NCBI GenBank assembly: GCA_017560255.1 | Contig: JAFYOI010000058.1 | Coordinates: 62,001-126,000, forward strand | DNA length: 64,000 nt | Source of the DNA: Clostridia bacterium | GTDB taxonomy: Bacteria > Bacillota > Clostridia > Oscillospirales > Acutalibacteraceae | Direction of reading: 5' to 3' | In this document: piece after piece, positions 18,536-26,121 of the stretch | Layout of the letters: the number at the start of each line of letters is the position of its first letter | Numbering within the stretch: the first letter of the stretch is position 1 | Notes under the pieces: model-generated | Database searches by the model: none | What the model saw: only the letters and a program-made list of their open reading frames with translations | Told to the model about the DNA's origin: nothing | Made by a program: the position numbers and the translations under genes

Positions 18536-19404
18536 TATATATTCACCTCTCCGAAGCAATCAAGGAACACATCCTCCAATTTAGGTGAAATACTGACTGC
18601 ATTTTCGGACGGCTTTGATGCACTTATAATCCGCAGATTGCACTTACCGTTATCAAAAGTAACGTTGCCGATAATATGATTTCTGACATATTCCGCCATT
18701 TCAGTTTCGTCCGCTTCGACCTGCCACACACGGCCCTCAATACTCTTGAGAAGTTTCTGCGGTTTCTCTTGTGCGACAAGTTTGCCCTCTTTGAGTAATA
18801 TGACCTCATTTGCTATATACTCAATGTCGGACACGATATGGGTTGCAAGCAGAACAATTCTGTTTTCGGAGAGTCTTGAAATTATATTGCGGAAACGCAC
18901 CCGTTCAACGGGGTCAAGTCCCGCCGTCGGCTCGTCCAATATCAGAATTTCGGGGTCATTGAGCATCGCCTGCGCTATGCCGAGCCTCTGCTTCATTCCG
19001 CCCGAAAACGAGCCGATTTTCTTGTTGCGTTCCTGTGATAAATTTACCATTTGCAATAATTCATCCACTCTTTGATGCGCGAATTTTTTATCAATACCTT
19101 TAAGTTCGCACATATAGAGCAAAAACTGCTCCGCTTTGAAGTTTTTATAGAAACTCGGATACTGCGGAAGAAAGCCTATTTTGTCAATATATTGGGTTCT
19201 TATCTTCTTGACATTTTCTCCGTTATACGTAATCTCACCGCCGTCGGCCTCCAGTAAACCGACAAGGATATTTATAAGCGTAGTTTTACCCGAACCGTTT
19301 GGCCCGAGCAGACCGTAAACACCGTTTGTCAGTTCCGCGCTAAAGTTATTCAGCGCATTTTTTGTGCCGTAACATTTTTTGACAGAATGGATATTTAAAG
19401 TCAT
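18535..19404 (-). CDS. ABC transporter ATP-binding protein
   Basis: 289 residues. It energises the two permeases downstream. Walker A is GPNGSGKTT (about 34-42), the Q-loop region is GFLPQYPSFY, the signature is FSGGMKQRLGIAQA, and Walker B is ILILDEPTAGLDP followed by the switch ATHIV. The C-terminal about 75 residues form the accessory domain seen in ABC-2 exporters of the CcmA/YtrB type. The ribosome binding site AGGAGGTG is near ideal. A broken copy of its first about 45 codons lies at 20486-20622. Confidence 0.93.
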   Translation of the reverse strand: MTLNIHSVKKCYGTKNALNNFSAELTNGVYGLLGPNGSGKTTLINILVGLLEADGGEITYNGENVKKIRTQYIDKIGFLPQYPSFYKNFKAEQFLLYMCELKGIDKKFAHQRVDELLQMVNLSQERNKKIGSFSGGMKQRLGIAQAMLNDPEILILDEPTAGLDPVERVRFRNIISRLSENRIVLLATHIVSDIEYIANEVILLKEGKLVAQEKPQKLLKSIEGRVWQVEADETEMAEYVRNHIIGNVTFDNGKCNLRIISASKPSENAVSISPKLEDVFLDCFGEVNI

Positions 19405-19421
19405 TGTGCACCTCCTGATTT

Positions 19422-20441
19422 TTATTCAACTAAAAACATAGTTGTAAATGTTTTAGATGCGTGATAATCAATTTTGTCCGTTTCAAGATCAATGGGACAG
19501 TACATTAGATAAATATAGTTGTTTTTGTTCAAGCCCTCTGTATTTATTTTCAGCGAACACGTTGTCTGTTTATTTTCAACAATCTCCATGTCAAGATAGG
19601 CTTTGCCGTCAAAAGCATATTGAAGTTCATTATTGATAAACAGAGAAACTCGGTACTTTCCCGTTTTGCCATATCCACAGAAAAAAATTTCATGCTCTGT
19701 ATTCTTCTCGGCGATAATGATGCTCTGGCGATCATAATCCTCATATTCAACATCCAACCAACTATCCACTTCTACGATAGTGTCATATATTATGAAATCG
19801 GTCTGTGGCATTTTGGAAATCGGCGAATCACCCACCCCAGAAATTGCCCTGAATATAGTAGCAACGTCCTGCGTATAAGTCAGATCGCTTGCAACTTCGG
19901 GCGATGGTGCGGGTGCATCGACTTTCATTATAAGATCCTTTTCAATATGTTGTTTCAAAAAGTGGTCGTTCAATAGCGCATAATAGCCCTCTATGTCCAA
20001 ATTCTGATTTTCGGGATTATCTAGATCAGGCTCATCAAGTATTCTTGACACAAACTGTACAGTTTCACCCGCATTTCCCGAAATCGGATGAAACGTCAGC
20101 GTATACATACCGGTAGCAACTGTATGAAAAAACCCGATCTCTCCCCCATCTATTGAGTACGGTTGTAAGAAACCATCAACAAAAAGCACCATTGCTATTT
20201 CGACATCGTCCGGATCAATCTCCAAAGTTAATTTAACAGGTTCACCCGTGTACTCAAGGGGTGCTTCCTCCAAACCAAAATAGCCAATTCCTCTACCCGA
20301 TGATTTTCGGGTAGTTGTCGGCGATGCGGTGGTTGTGAAATAATTTTCACTTCGTCCATCGGTTGTTTGCGTCGATGAGCAGGAGGATAATATTCCGACA
20401 AACAAGACGGCACTTAAAAACATTGCAATATATTTTTTCAT
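19422..20441 (-). CDS. Lipoprotein linked to the ABC transporter, copy 1
   Basis: 339 residues. The signal peptide has lipobox ILSSC (Cys about 21). A low-complexity linker rich in Thr/Ser (NYFTTTASPTTT) follows, then a beta-rich domain. No known domain is recognised. It is a paralogue of the protein at 20676-21698: shared blocks include PYSIDGGE/PYSVDGSE, FHPISGNAGE/FHPVTGKAGE, GYGKTGKYRVSLFIN/GYGKAGRYRVCLFIN and QYAFDGKAY. It ends 17 bases before the ATPase start and is probably an accessory component or substrate receptor. Confidence 0.8.
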   Translation of the reverse strand: MKKYIAMFLSAVLFVGILSSCSSTQTTDGRSENYFTTTASPTTTRKSSGRGIGYFGLEEAPLEYTGEPVKLTLEIDPDDVEIAMVLFVDGFLQPYSIDGGEIGFFHTVATGMYTLTFHPISGNAGETVQFVSRILDEPDLDNPENQNLDIEGYYALLNDHFLKQHIEKDLIMKVDAPAPSPEVASDLTYTQDVATIFRAISGVGDSPISKMPQTDFIIYDTIVEVDSWLDVEYEDYDRQSIIIAEKNTEHEIFFCGYGKTGKYRVSLFINNELQYAFDGKAYLDMEIVENKQTTCSLKINTEGLNKNNYIYLMYCPIDLETDKIDYHASKTFTTMFLVE

Positions 20442-20485
20442 AATATCCCTCCGTTATATTTTTATATCGAACTTAATCTATGTTG

Positions 20486-20622
20486 ATTATATAAGCGCAG
20501 TTTTACCCGAACCGTTAGTGCCAAATAACCTGTAGACACCGTTTGTCAGTTCCGCGCTGAAGTTATTCAGCGCCTTTTTTTGTGCCGTAACATTTTGTGA
20601 CAGAATTGATATTCAGAGCCAT
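20486..20622 (-). pseudogene. Remnant of the ABC ATPase 5' end
   Basis: This segment matches the first about 135 bases of the intact ATPase gene (19270-19404) almost throughout, including the ATG, the GTNGSGKT version of Walker A and part of the upstream ribosome binding site region. One extra A in the homopolymer at 20575-20581 shifts the frame and gives an immediate TAA after 19 codons. The copy stops soon after Walker A. It lies between the two paralogous lipoprotein genes, as expected from a tandem duplication of lipoprotein plus ATPase start followed by decay. Confidence 0.88.
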
Positions 20623-20675
20623 AATGCACCTGCCCAGTTCCACCCCACATAAAATATTTACAATTTACTCTTACA

Positions 20676-21698
20676 TCAGTCCTGCACAGTGAATATCTGG
20701 GAGTAGGTTTTTCTGACTTGGTTAACCATATCTTCTATATCAAGATCAAGGGGATAATACATCACGTAAATAAAATTATCCTCATTAAGTTTATTCGTGT
20801 CTATTTTTACGGAACAGGTTGTTTGCATTTCTCCCGAAATCTCCATATCAACGTATGCTTTGCCGTCAAAGGCGTATTGAAGTTCATCGTTGATAAACAG
20901 ACACACTCTATACCTTCCTGCTTTACCATAACCCGAGATAAAAATTTCGTGCTCTGTACCTCTTTGAGCAGTTATGGCATTTTGCATAGCAACGTGCTCT
21001 TCTTTTAGATCTTGCCATTTTTCTATTTTCACAACTTTGTCATACACCCTGAAATCGGTTTGTGTCATTGTTGAAACGGGATTATCTCCAAGCAGCGATA
21101 TTGACCTGAATATAGTTTCGAGTTCCTTTGTATAAGTAATTTCATCTGCTACATCGGGCGTTACGTCGGGAGAATCAACTTTCATTTCAATGGTAACTCC
21201 ACTACCAGCGCACGTTCTATGCCAATCCAAAAAATCATAGTAAGTTCCGTCTTCAGACTTTTTAAATTCGGGTTTCTCAAACGCATACGCTATGAACGTT
21301 ACACTCTCACCCGCTTTACCTGTAACGGGATGAAATCTGATAGTATATTGTTGCCCCGCAGCCAGAGTGTGACTATAGGCATATTCACTACCATCAACAG
21401 AATACGGCTGTAAATATCCGTTAGTAAAAAGCACTATTGAAACCGGGTTTTTAATATAACTGCTAATAACATAAGGACGCTCAATCTCCTGCCCCGTGTA
21501 TTCTATAGTACTTAAATAATTAAATCCCGTCATACCTGTAGCGTAATAAACTTGAGTAACTTCGGTTGTTGTACTCGGCGCAGTGGTTGTAAAATAATTC
21601 CGGGTTACACCGTTATCGTCGTCGGGTTCAGGTGTACACGCAACAAAACACCCCACAAGGATAACTACCGCCAAAACAAACGCAAAACACTTTTTCAC
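20676..21698 (-). CDS. Lipoprotein linked to the ABC transporter, copy 2
   Basis: 340 residues. The signal peptide has lipobox CFVAC (Cys about 21). A Thr-rich linker (NYFTTTAPSTTTEVTQ) and a beta-rich domain paralogous to copy 1 follow. The C-terminal blocks QTTCSVKIDTNKLNEDNFIY and copy 1's QTTCSLKINTEGLNKNNYIY align well. It is followed by the ATPase remnant, so both lipoprotein genes once stood in front of an ATPase. The region upstream has repeated CTTAAG boxes and could be its regulated promoter. Confidence 0.8.
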   Translation of the reverse strand: MKKCFAFVLAVVILVGCFVACTPEPDDDNGVTRNYFTTTAPSTTTEVTQVYYATGMTGFNYLSTIEYTGQEIERPYVISSYIKNPVSIVLFTNGYLQPYSVDGSEYAYSHTLAAGQQYTIRFHPVTGKAGESVTFIAYAFEKPEFKKSEDGTYYDFLDWHRTCAGSGVTIEMKVDSPDVTPDVADEITYTKELETIFRSISLLGDNPVSTMTQTDFRVYDKVVKIEKWQDLKEEHVAMQNAITAQRGTEHEIFISGYGKAGRYRVCLFINDELQYAFDGKAYVDMEISGEMQTTCSVKIDTNKLNEDNFIYVMYYPLDLDIEDMVNQVRKTYSQIFTVQD

Positions 21699-21763
21699 AA
21701 ATTCTCACCCTTTCAGTTTTTATAGCAGAAACTTTGTAATTCCCACATCTATATATTAGCGAG

Positions 21764-21810
21764 AAATTCTTAAGATTTTACGCATAAATTTCTTAAGATT
21801 TCTTAAGAAA
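21764..21810 (-). promoter_or_regulatory. Repeated CTTAAG boxes upstream of the lipoprotein/ABC operon
   Basis: Three TTCTTAAGA-type boxes lie at about 21767-21777, 21789-21799 and 21799-21809. The last two are spaced 10 bases apart, one helical turn. On the minus strand a weak -10-like TAATAT follows the nearest box by about 16 bases, and no good -35 box is present. This arrangement resembles direct-repeat sites of OmpR/PhoB-type response regulators that overlap a poor -35 element. The assignment is inference. Confidence 0.4.
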
Positions 21811-21818
21811 TGCAAATA

Positions 21819-21848
21819 AAAAAGGGCTGTTTTTCAACAGCCCTTTTT
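21819..21848 (-). terminator. Terminator of the TIR-like gene operon
   Basis: A 13-bp stem (AAAAAGGGCTGTT and its complement) with a 4-base loop, ending in a T-rich tail on the minus strand just after the stop codon. Confidence 0.88.
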
Positions 21849-21852
21849 ATTT

Positions 21853-23220
21853 TTATTGTCCGATAAGTTCTTTATGATATTCTTCGATGCGCTTTACGTA
21901 AATGTTGTGTTTTTCGCTTTCCTCCGCCTTGATATGTTCAAGATATTTACCGATCTTTTTAAGTTCAATGCCTAAACGAACCATATTGACAGACAAACTA
22001 TTATCTCTTGCATACTGTATGTACTCGGCAATTATGAGATAATATTCCATAAGGAACGTGTCGTAAATCTTTGAATCGATTGCACCGTTAGCAAACTTTG
22101 CTTTAAGCGATGCTCTCTCATCCTTTGACTTTTCCAAAGCCTCAAACGCTTTTTCCGATTCTCCAAAGTGTTTATACGAAACGAACAGATTCCTGTACAG
22201 ATACGCTCTGATCAAAGACAAAAAGCCCGTATTATCATTATTTTCGATACATATCGGATGGTCGGCAACAAAACTCTTGATTAGTTCAAGCGAATCAAGC
22301 GCAGCGGTTATCACCATTTCGTAAAGTGAGTCACGGGTGTCATCGTCATTCTCCGGAGAGCCCGCATAAAGCATATGCGCATAAGCATTCTGTTCCGTAA
22401 CAAGCAGTCTTATCCAATCAACAAAAATGCCTGTTGTTTCGCCATTACTCAATCCGCTCAAAATATCCTCGGTTACGTCAAGATATTCGGAGTACGCAAT
22501 ATCCTCAACGAATATCATTCCGTTTTCCAATTTTACCTCAAGCAACAGTTTCAAAAATGCGATACACAATTCGACCGACATTCTCAGTTCGGGGGAAAAC
22601 TCCTGATAATGTTTACGCTGAAACTCAGAAATTTCGTCAAACACACCCTTTTCATCACCGAACATCTGTGCAGAATGCATATAGAACAAAATATACTGAG
22701 CAAGTTCGTAGTCTGAGCACAAAGAACCCGACGGAGAATAATGCTCCGCAATCATATTATGCAACTGGTATCGGTTATCAATAAGTTGCATCTTGTTTTC
22801 ATCAACGGACATTTTCTGTCTTTCAAGGAAATACTGCACGATTCCTCTGGCAAACGTTTCAACGTCACCATCCACTACGGGTTGAAGCATAAACGAATTA
22901 AGGTCGGACGGGATATCGAGTTCCTCGGATTTTTTTCTTACCGCATGGACTTTTTTTACGCCATATCTCGCAAGTGCATATCCCAACTCAAAATAAAGAT
23001 TACTGCTTACGATATTCCCGTCTTTTTTCTGCAAAATCGCAATAAACTGATTGCATTCGTTCATCTGGTGAATAACGGTATCGCCGATTGTGAAACGTGT
23101 GGAGTTGTTATCCTCGTTTCCGCCCACATATCCCATATAATCGTGCTCTTTCAGGATTTCACGCACACGGGTTGCAACCTCACTGTTTCCGCTCCACGCA
23201 ATAAAAACCTTATCTTTCAT
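21853..23220 (-). CDS. TIR-like predicted nucleotide-binding protein with long helical C-terminus
   Basis: 455 residues from ATG 23220, which follows GGGAGGACG; in-frame codons upstream run into the preceding gene and are rejected. The first about 130 residues match the TIR-like/CAP12 type: strand KVFIAWSG (4-11), STRFTIGDTVIHQM, CNQFIAIL, then SSNLYFELGYALARYGVKKV (73-92) and IPSDLNSF. Glu78 in NLYFELGY is the position expected for the catalytic Glu of NAD-cleaving TIR domains. The remaining about 320 residues are almost all helical, TPR-like in feel, with no family I can name. Relatives act in antiphage signalling. No cyclase gene is adjacent; CAT-like and zinc-ribbon genes lie upstream in the same direction. 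Confidence 0.78.
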   Translation of the reverse strand: MKDKVFIAWSGNSEVATRVREILKEHDYMGYVGGNEDNNSTRFTIGDTVIHQMNECNQFIAILQKKDGNIVSSNLYFELGYALARYGVKKVHAVRKKSEELDIPSDLNSFMLQPVVDGDVETFARGIVQYFLERQKMSVDENKMQLIDNRYQLHNMIAEHYSPSGSLCSDYELAQYILFYMHSAQMFGDEKGVFDEISEFQRKHYQEFSPELRMSVELCIAFLKLLLEVKLENGMIFVEDIAYSEYLDVTEDILSGLSNGETTGIFVDWIRLLVTEQNAYAHMLYAGSPENDDDTRDSLYEMVITAALDSLELIKSFVADHPICIENNDNTGFLSLIRAYLYRNLFVSYKHFGESEKAFEALEKSKDERASLKAKFANGAIDSKIYDTFLMEYYLIIAEYIQYARDNSLSVNMVRLGIELKKIGKYLEHIKAEESEKHNIYVKRIEEYHKELIGQ

Positions 23221-23242
23221 TTGAACGTCCTCCCAAATTTTA

Positions 23243-23899
23243 TTATTTTCCCAGGAAATCCTCCACGTTATCAAGCGCTTTCTGTATATCCATAAACCCC
23301 TTTGAAACGTGGTAACCATCCATCAACGCGTGATGCACGGATATATCCATTGTCATCACATATCTGTCGCCCTCGCGCACGTATTTGCCCCAGAGCAACC
23401 TCGGAATACTTGTTGCAAACTCATCTCTGTTATTGTACGGATTACTTGCTGCAACAAAATCTATCCACGGTAAACAAGACACAAAAAAGACGTCATTTTT
23501 CGTAACAACGGTGTTAAAACTTTCTCTTTTTTCGGGAATTTGTGCTTTTTCTATATTTTCACGAGTGTGTTTATAGAAGTCCTGATAACATTCACTCAAC
23601 TCACTGTAACAAGTAACAATAACGTTATCGTTATTCATAACGATGAAACTCGGAGAAATTTTATCATACTCTACAACCTTGCCGTCCAGAATTCTCAGGC
23701 GAAATTCAGTAATGTCATTAAGGCATCTGGATGCAATATACAAAAAGTTGGTAAAATAAGAAGTACCGGTGGACCTTGTGTATTCCACAAGTTTTGTAAC
23801 GTCCAATCTCACCGCAACAGAAAAAGTCGGTCGGTCATACTGCGAAAAACACTCATAATGAACTTTTCTTTCCCATTTTTCAATGTCAATTTCTCTCAT
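23243..23899 (-). CDS. Chloramphenicol acetyltransferase-like protein (type A CAT family)
   Basis: 218 residues, close to the 215-220 of classical CAT. The catalytic motif HHALMDGYHV lies near residue 189, and PSFIVMN, FFVSCLPWIDFVAASNPY and RLLWGKY occupy the positions of the CAT substrate-pocket blocks. CAT enzymes transfer acetyl from acetyl-CoA to chloramphenicol in a trimer. Many chromosomal CAT-like proteins in Clostridia have other or unknown acceptors, so resistance is not shown. It starts 21 bases after the zinc-ribbon gene and ends 22 bases before the TIR-like gene, so the three are probably one operon. Confidence 0.82.
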   Translation of the reverse strand: MREIDIEKWERKVHYECFSQYDRPTFSVAVRLDVTKLVEYTRSTGTSYFTNFLYIASRCLNDITEFRLRILDGKVVEYDKISPSFIVMNNDNVIVTCYSELSECYQDFYKHTRENIEKAQIPEKRESFNTVVTKNDVFFVSCLPWIDFVAASNPYNNRDEFATSIPRLLWGKYVREGDRYVMTMDISVHHALMDGYHVSKGFMDIQKALDNVEDFLGK

Positions 23900-23920
23900 A
23901 GTTACACCTTCTGTTTTCCT

Positions 23921-25873
23921 TTAGAAAATAATACTGGACACGTTGTAATCCGATTTTGTTGCCGCGCCCTCATCCTTGTACCAATACAAGTCCGCTTTGG
24001 GTGTGTATCCACTTTGTTCTGTAAAGTTCTTAAAATAAAGAATGCTGTCAACATTTCGGGCAATTACTCGGTATGCGTATACGGACGAGTCAATCTCAAC
24101 GTTCTTTTTGTTCGTATTAAGATAGAGCGTTCCGTAATCCTTACCCTGTTCACATTTAACGTAAATAATATTGCTATCGTCAATTATGCTGTAATTTACC
24201 GCATCGTCAACAATGAACTGCATCTCTGCCTTTGTAACGCGATAAACCGTACTGAGATTGATTGCGGTTTTATAATTATAGACTGCGTACAATACGTTGG
24301 GGTTGTCGGTTGTTACAAGTTCGGACACATCGGAAGAAAGTTCGGTAATCTCCTTAGTTCCGGTATTGTAGCAGAAAAGAACACTTTTCTTTGCGATATA
24401 ATAAATGTAATCACCGCTCACAACCGCACCCTCAAACGTATGAGGAACATTCTCATCTGTAACGGAAATTTTTGTGTTATCCGCCTTATGAACACACAAA
24501 ACTCCGCTCTTGGCAAACTTCTTTATAATTTCTTTTTCAAGGTCGTATCCGTAATCGTAATCCGTAATATTGGTCTTTTCAAGATTTGACGACATCTTGA
24601 CGTATATAACCGAACCGTCTTTGCAATAATCTACAATACTGCTTACTGTACCGTCAATCACGGTTGTCTGTCCGTTTTTATAAACGTAGAGATTATAAAC
24701 GGAAACTTTTATAGGATTTTCTTCAAAATATTTTCGGATATTATCTCTCAGAAGTTTTTCGTCATAACGTTTGAGTGCCTCATCGTAGTCAAATACATTT
24801 TCAAAATCTTCGGGTTTGGGTTCAGTGATTGCGGCGTCACTCTCAGCCATATTATCGGCGATTACGGTTTTTGTACTGAGAGTCATTTCAGTCGCTTCGG
24901 AATAGTAAACCGCATCCTCAAAGACTTTCTCAATCTTTACTGACTTGCCCTTGCCAAGTTCCGTTGGGTCTTTGCCATACTCCTTAGAGTAGATATACTG
25001 CTCTCCTCCGACTTTGGCCACGTAAACGACGTTGTCACCAAAACTGGTTATTTCTTCAACGTTATCACAAATTTTATTGGACTTTTCGGGTTTCTTGAGT
25101 TTTACCTCATATAAAGAAATTATCTGACCGTCTGTATGTTTAGTATAGAAAGCAACTGTAAAATCGGAATTAACGCGATAATCGTAAACGTTATCGGCGA
25201 TACCGTAACTATTACTTCCATCAAAGTAATATAGTCTTCCAACGCCTTCAGTTACACCGACTTTTTTATAAATAACTTTCTTACCGTTTTCACTGAATTC
25301 AAACTCAATGACGTTAGTATCAATTTTAACAAGTGTACCGTCTTCTTCATTAGCATCGGTAACGCCGACTTTTATCTTGCAAAGCGTGTATCCGGACGCA
25401 TCGTCGCCGCTTTGGAGGAAATAACAATATTTATAATCCTGCGTGAACTTCAACGCGCCCTCTTTTATTCCCGTACCATCATAATTGAGCGGATCAATAG
25501 CGGGGGTCTCGCTGATGATATACTCTCTGCCGTCAGCGTAATTCATCGCCATAAGCATATCGTTTTTAAGATAATATACGGGTAATTTTGAAACGTTTGT
25601 TTCAGTAATTTTTCTTATAGCAAAAAAAGCACCGACAACTATAATAACAAGTATTACGGCAAACACGATAACTCTGCCAAGTCGTATCTTTCGCTTTTTA
25701 TTGGCTTTGATTGCCTTACCACGCCTTTGCGCAATTTCTTCCTGATGTATTTTATCTCTCCGTTTAGACACATTTGTTGAGTCACTTTTAACGGAGGGCG
25801 CTAACATTTCATTACACTGATAGCAATAAACCCTGCTATCCTCATTTGTTTTGCCGCATTTGGGACATACCAT
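23921..25873 (-). CDS. Zinc-ribbon, single-pass membrane protein with DUF5050-like propeller
   Basis: 650 residues. An N-terminal zinc ribbon has C3, C6, C17 and C20 (CPKCGKTNEDSRVYCYQC). A basic linker (about 37-66) and one membrane helix (about 67-87) follow. The outside region of about 560 residues has repeats such as PVYYLKND, DAVYYSEA, YIYYIAKKS and LYWYKDE, typical of DUF5050-type propellers. Topology: ribbon inside, propeller outside. It heads the apparent operon with the CAT-like and TIR-like genes and has its own promoter at 25907-25935. Function unknown. Confidence 0.78.
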   Translation of the reverse strand: MVCPKCGKTNEDSRVYCYQCNEMLAPSVKSDSTNVSKRRDKIHQEEIAQRRGKAIKANKKRKIRLGRVIVFAVILVIIVVGAFFAIRKITETNVSKLPVYYLKNDMLMAMNYADGREYIISETPAIDPLNYDGTGIKEGALKFTQDYKYCYFLQSGDDASGYTLCKIKVGVTDANEEDGTLVKIDTNVIEFEFSENGKKVIYKKVGVTEGVGRLYYFDGSNSYGIADNVYDYRVNSDFTVAFYTKHTDGQIISLYEVKLKKPEKSNKICDNVEEITSFGDNVVYVAKVGGEQYIYSKEYGKDPTELGKGKSVKIEKVFEDAVYYSEATEMTLSTKTVIADNMAESDAAITEPKPEDFENVFDYDEALKRYDEKLLRDNIRKYFEENPIKVSVYNLYVYKNGQTTVIDGTVSSIVDYCKDGSVIYVKMSSNLEKTNITDYDYGYDLEKEIIKKFAKSGVLCVHKADNTKISVTDENVPHTFEGAVVSGDYIYYIAKKSVLFCYNTGTKEITELSSDVSELVTTDNPNVLYAVYNYKTAINLSTVYRVTKAEMQFIVDDAVNYSIIDDSNIIYVKCEQGKDYGTLYLNTNKKNVEIDSSVYAYRVIARNVDSILYFKNFTEQSGYTPKADLYWYKDEGAATKSDYNVSSIIF

Positions 25874-25906
25874 AAATTTTACCCCCTCGAAACATTCTGT
25901 TAAAAT

Positions 25907-25935
25907 ATTTTATCATATTCGGATACTTATTACAA
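25907..25935 (-). promoter_or_regulatory. Candidate sigma-A promoter for the zinc-ribbon/CAT/TIR operon
   Basis: Minus-strand TTGTAA (25935-25930), a 17-base spacer and TAAAAT (25912-25907). The start codon of the zinc-ribbon gene is 33 bases further on, with GAGGGGG as ribosome binding site. Confidence 0.65.
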
Positions 25936-25990
25936 TAAAATGTTGAAATAAAAAACATTATTTTCGTTTATTTTTTCGTAAAAATAATAT

Positions 25991-26019
25991 TTGAAAATAA
26001 AAGCAATTTGGTGTATAAT
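25991..26019 (+). promoter_or_regulatory. Candidate sigma-A promoter for the dehydratase activase operon
   Basis: TTGAAA (25991-25996), a 17-base spacer and TATAAT (26014-26019). This leaves a 5' untranslated region of about 95 bases before ATG 26122. Confidence 0.75.
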
Positions 26020-26121
26020 GTAAAGTTGTTTGATAATATGCCACATATCACTGTTAATACAACGTTTATAAAGATACAGTACAATACGAAAACCCTGGCA
26101 GCACAAGGAGGAATAAAACCT

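Noticed and set aside
23540..24589. A 349-codon open frame on the plus strand opposite the zinc-ribbon gene
   Set aside because: It is antisense to a coherent protein with a signal-like topology and ribosome binding site, and its translation has biased, low-quality composition.
21853..25873. A CBASS or Pycsar operon
   Set aside because: No cyclase, E1/E2/JAB or ubiquitin-like gene is present. Only a TIR-like protein supports it, so a known system cannot be called.
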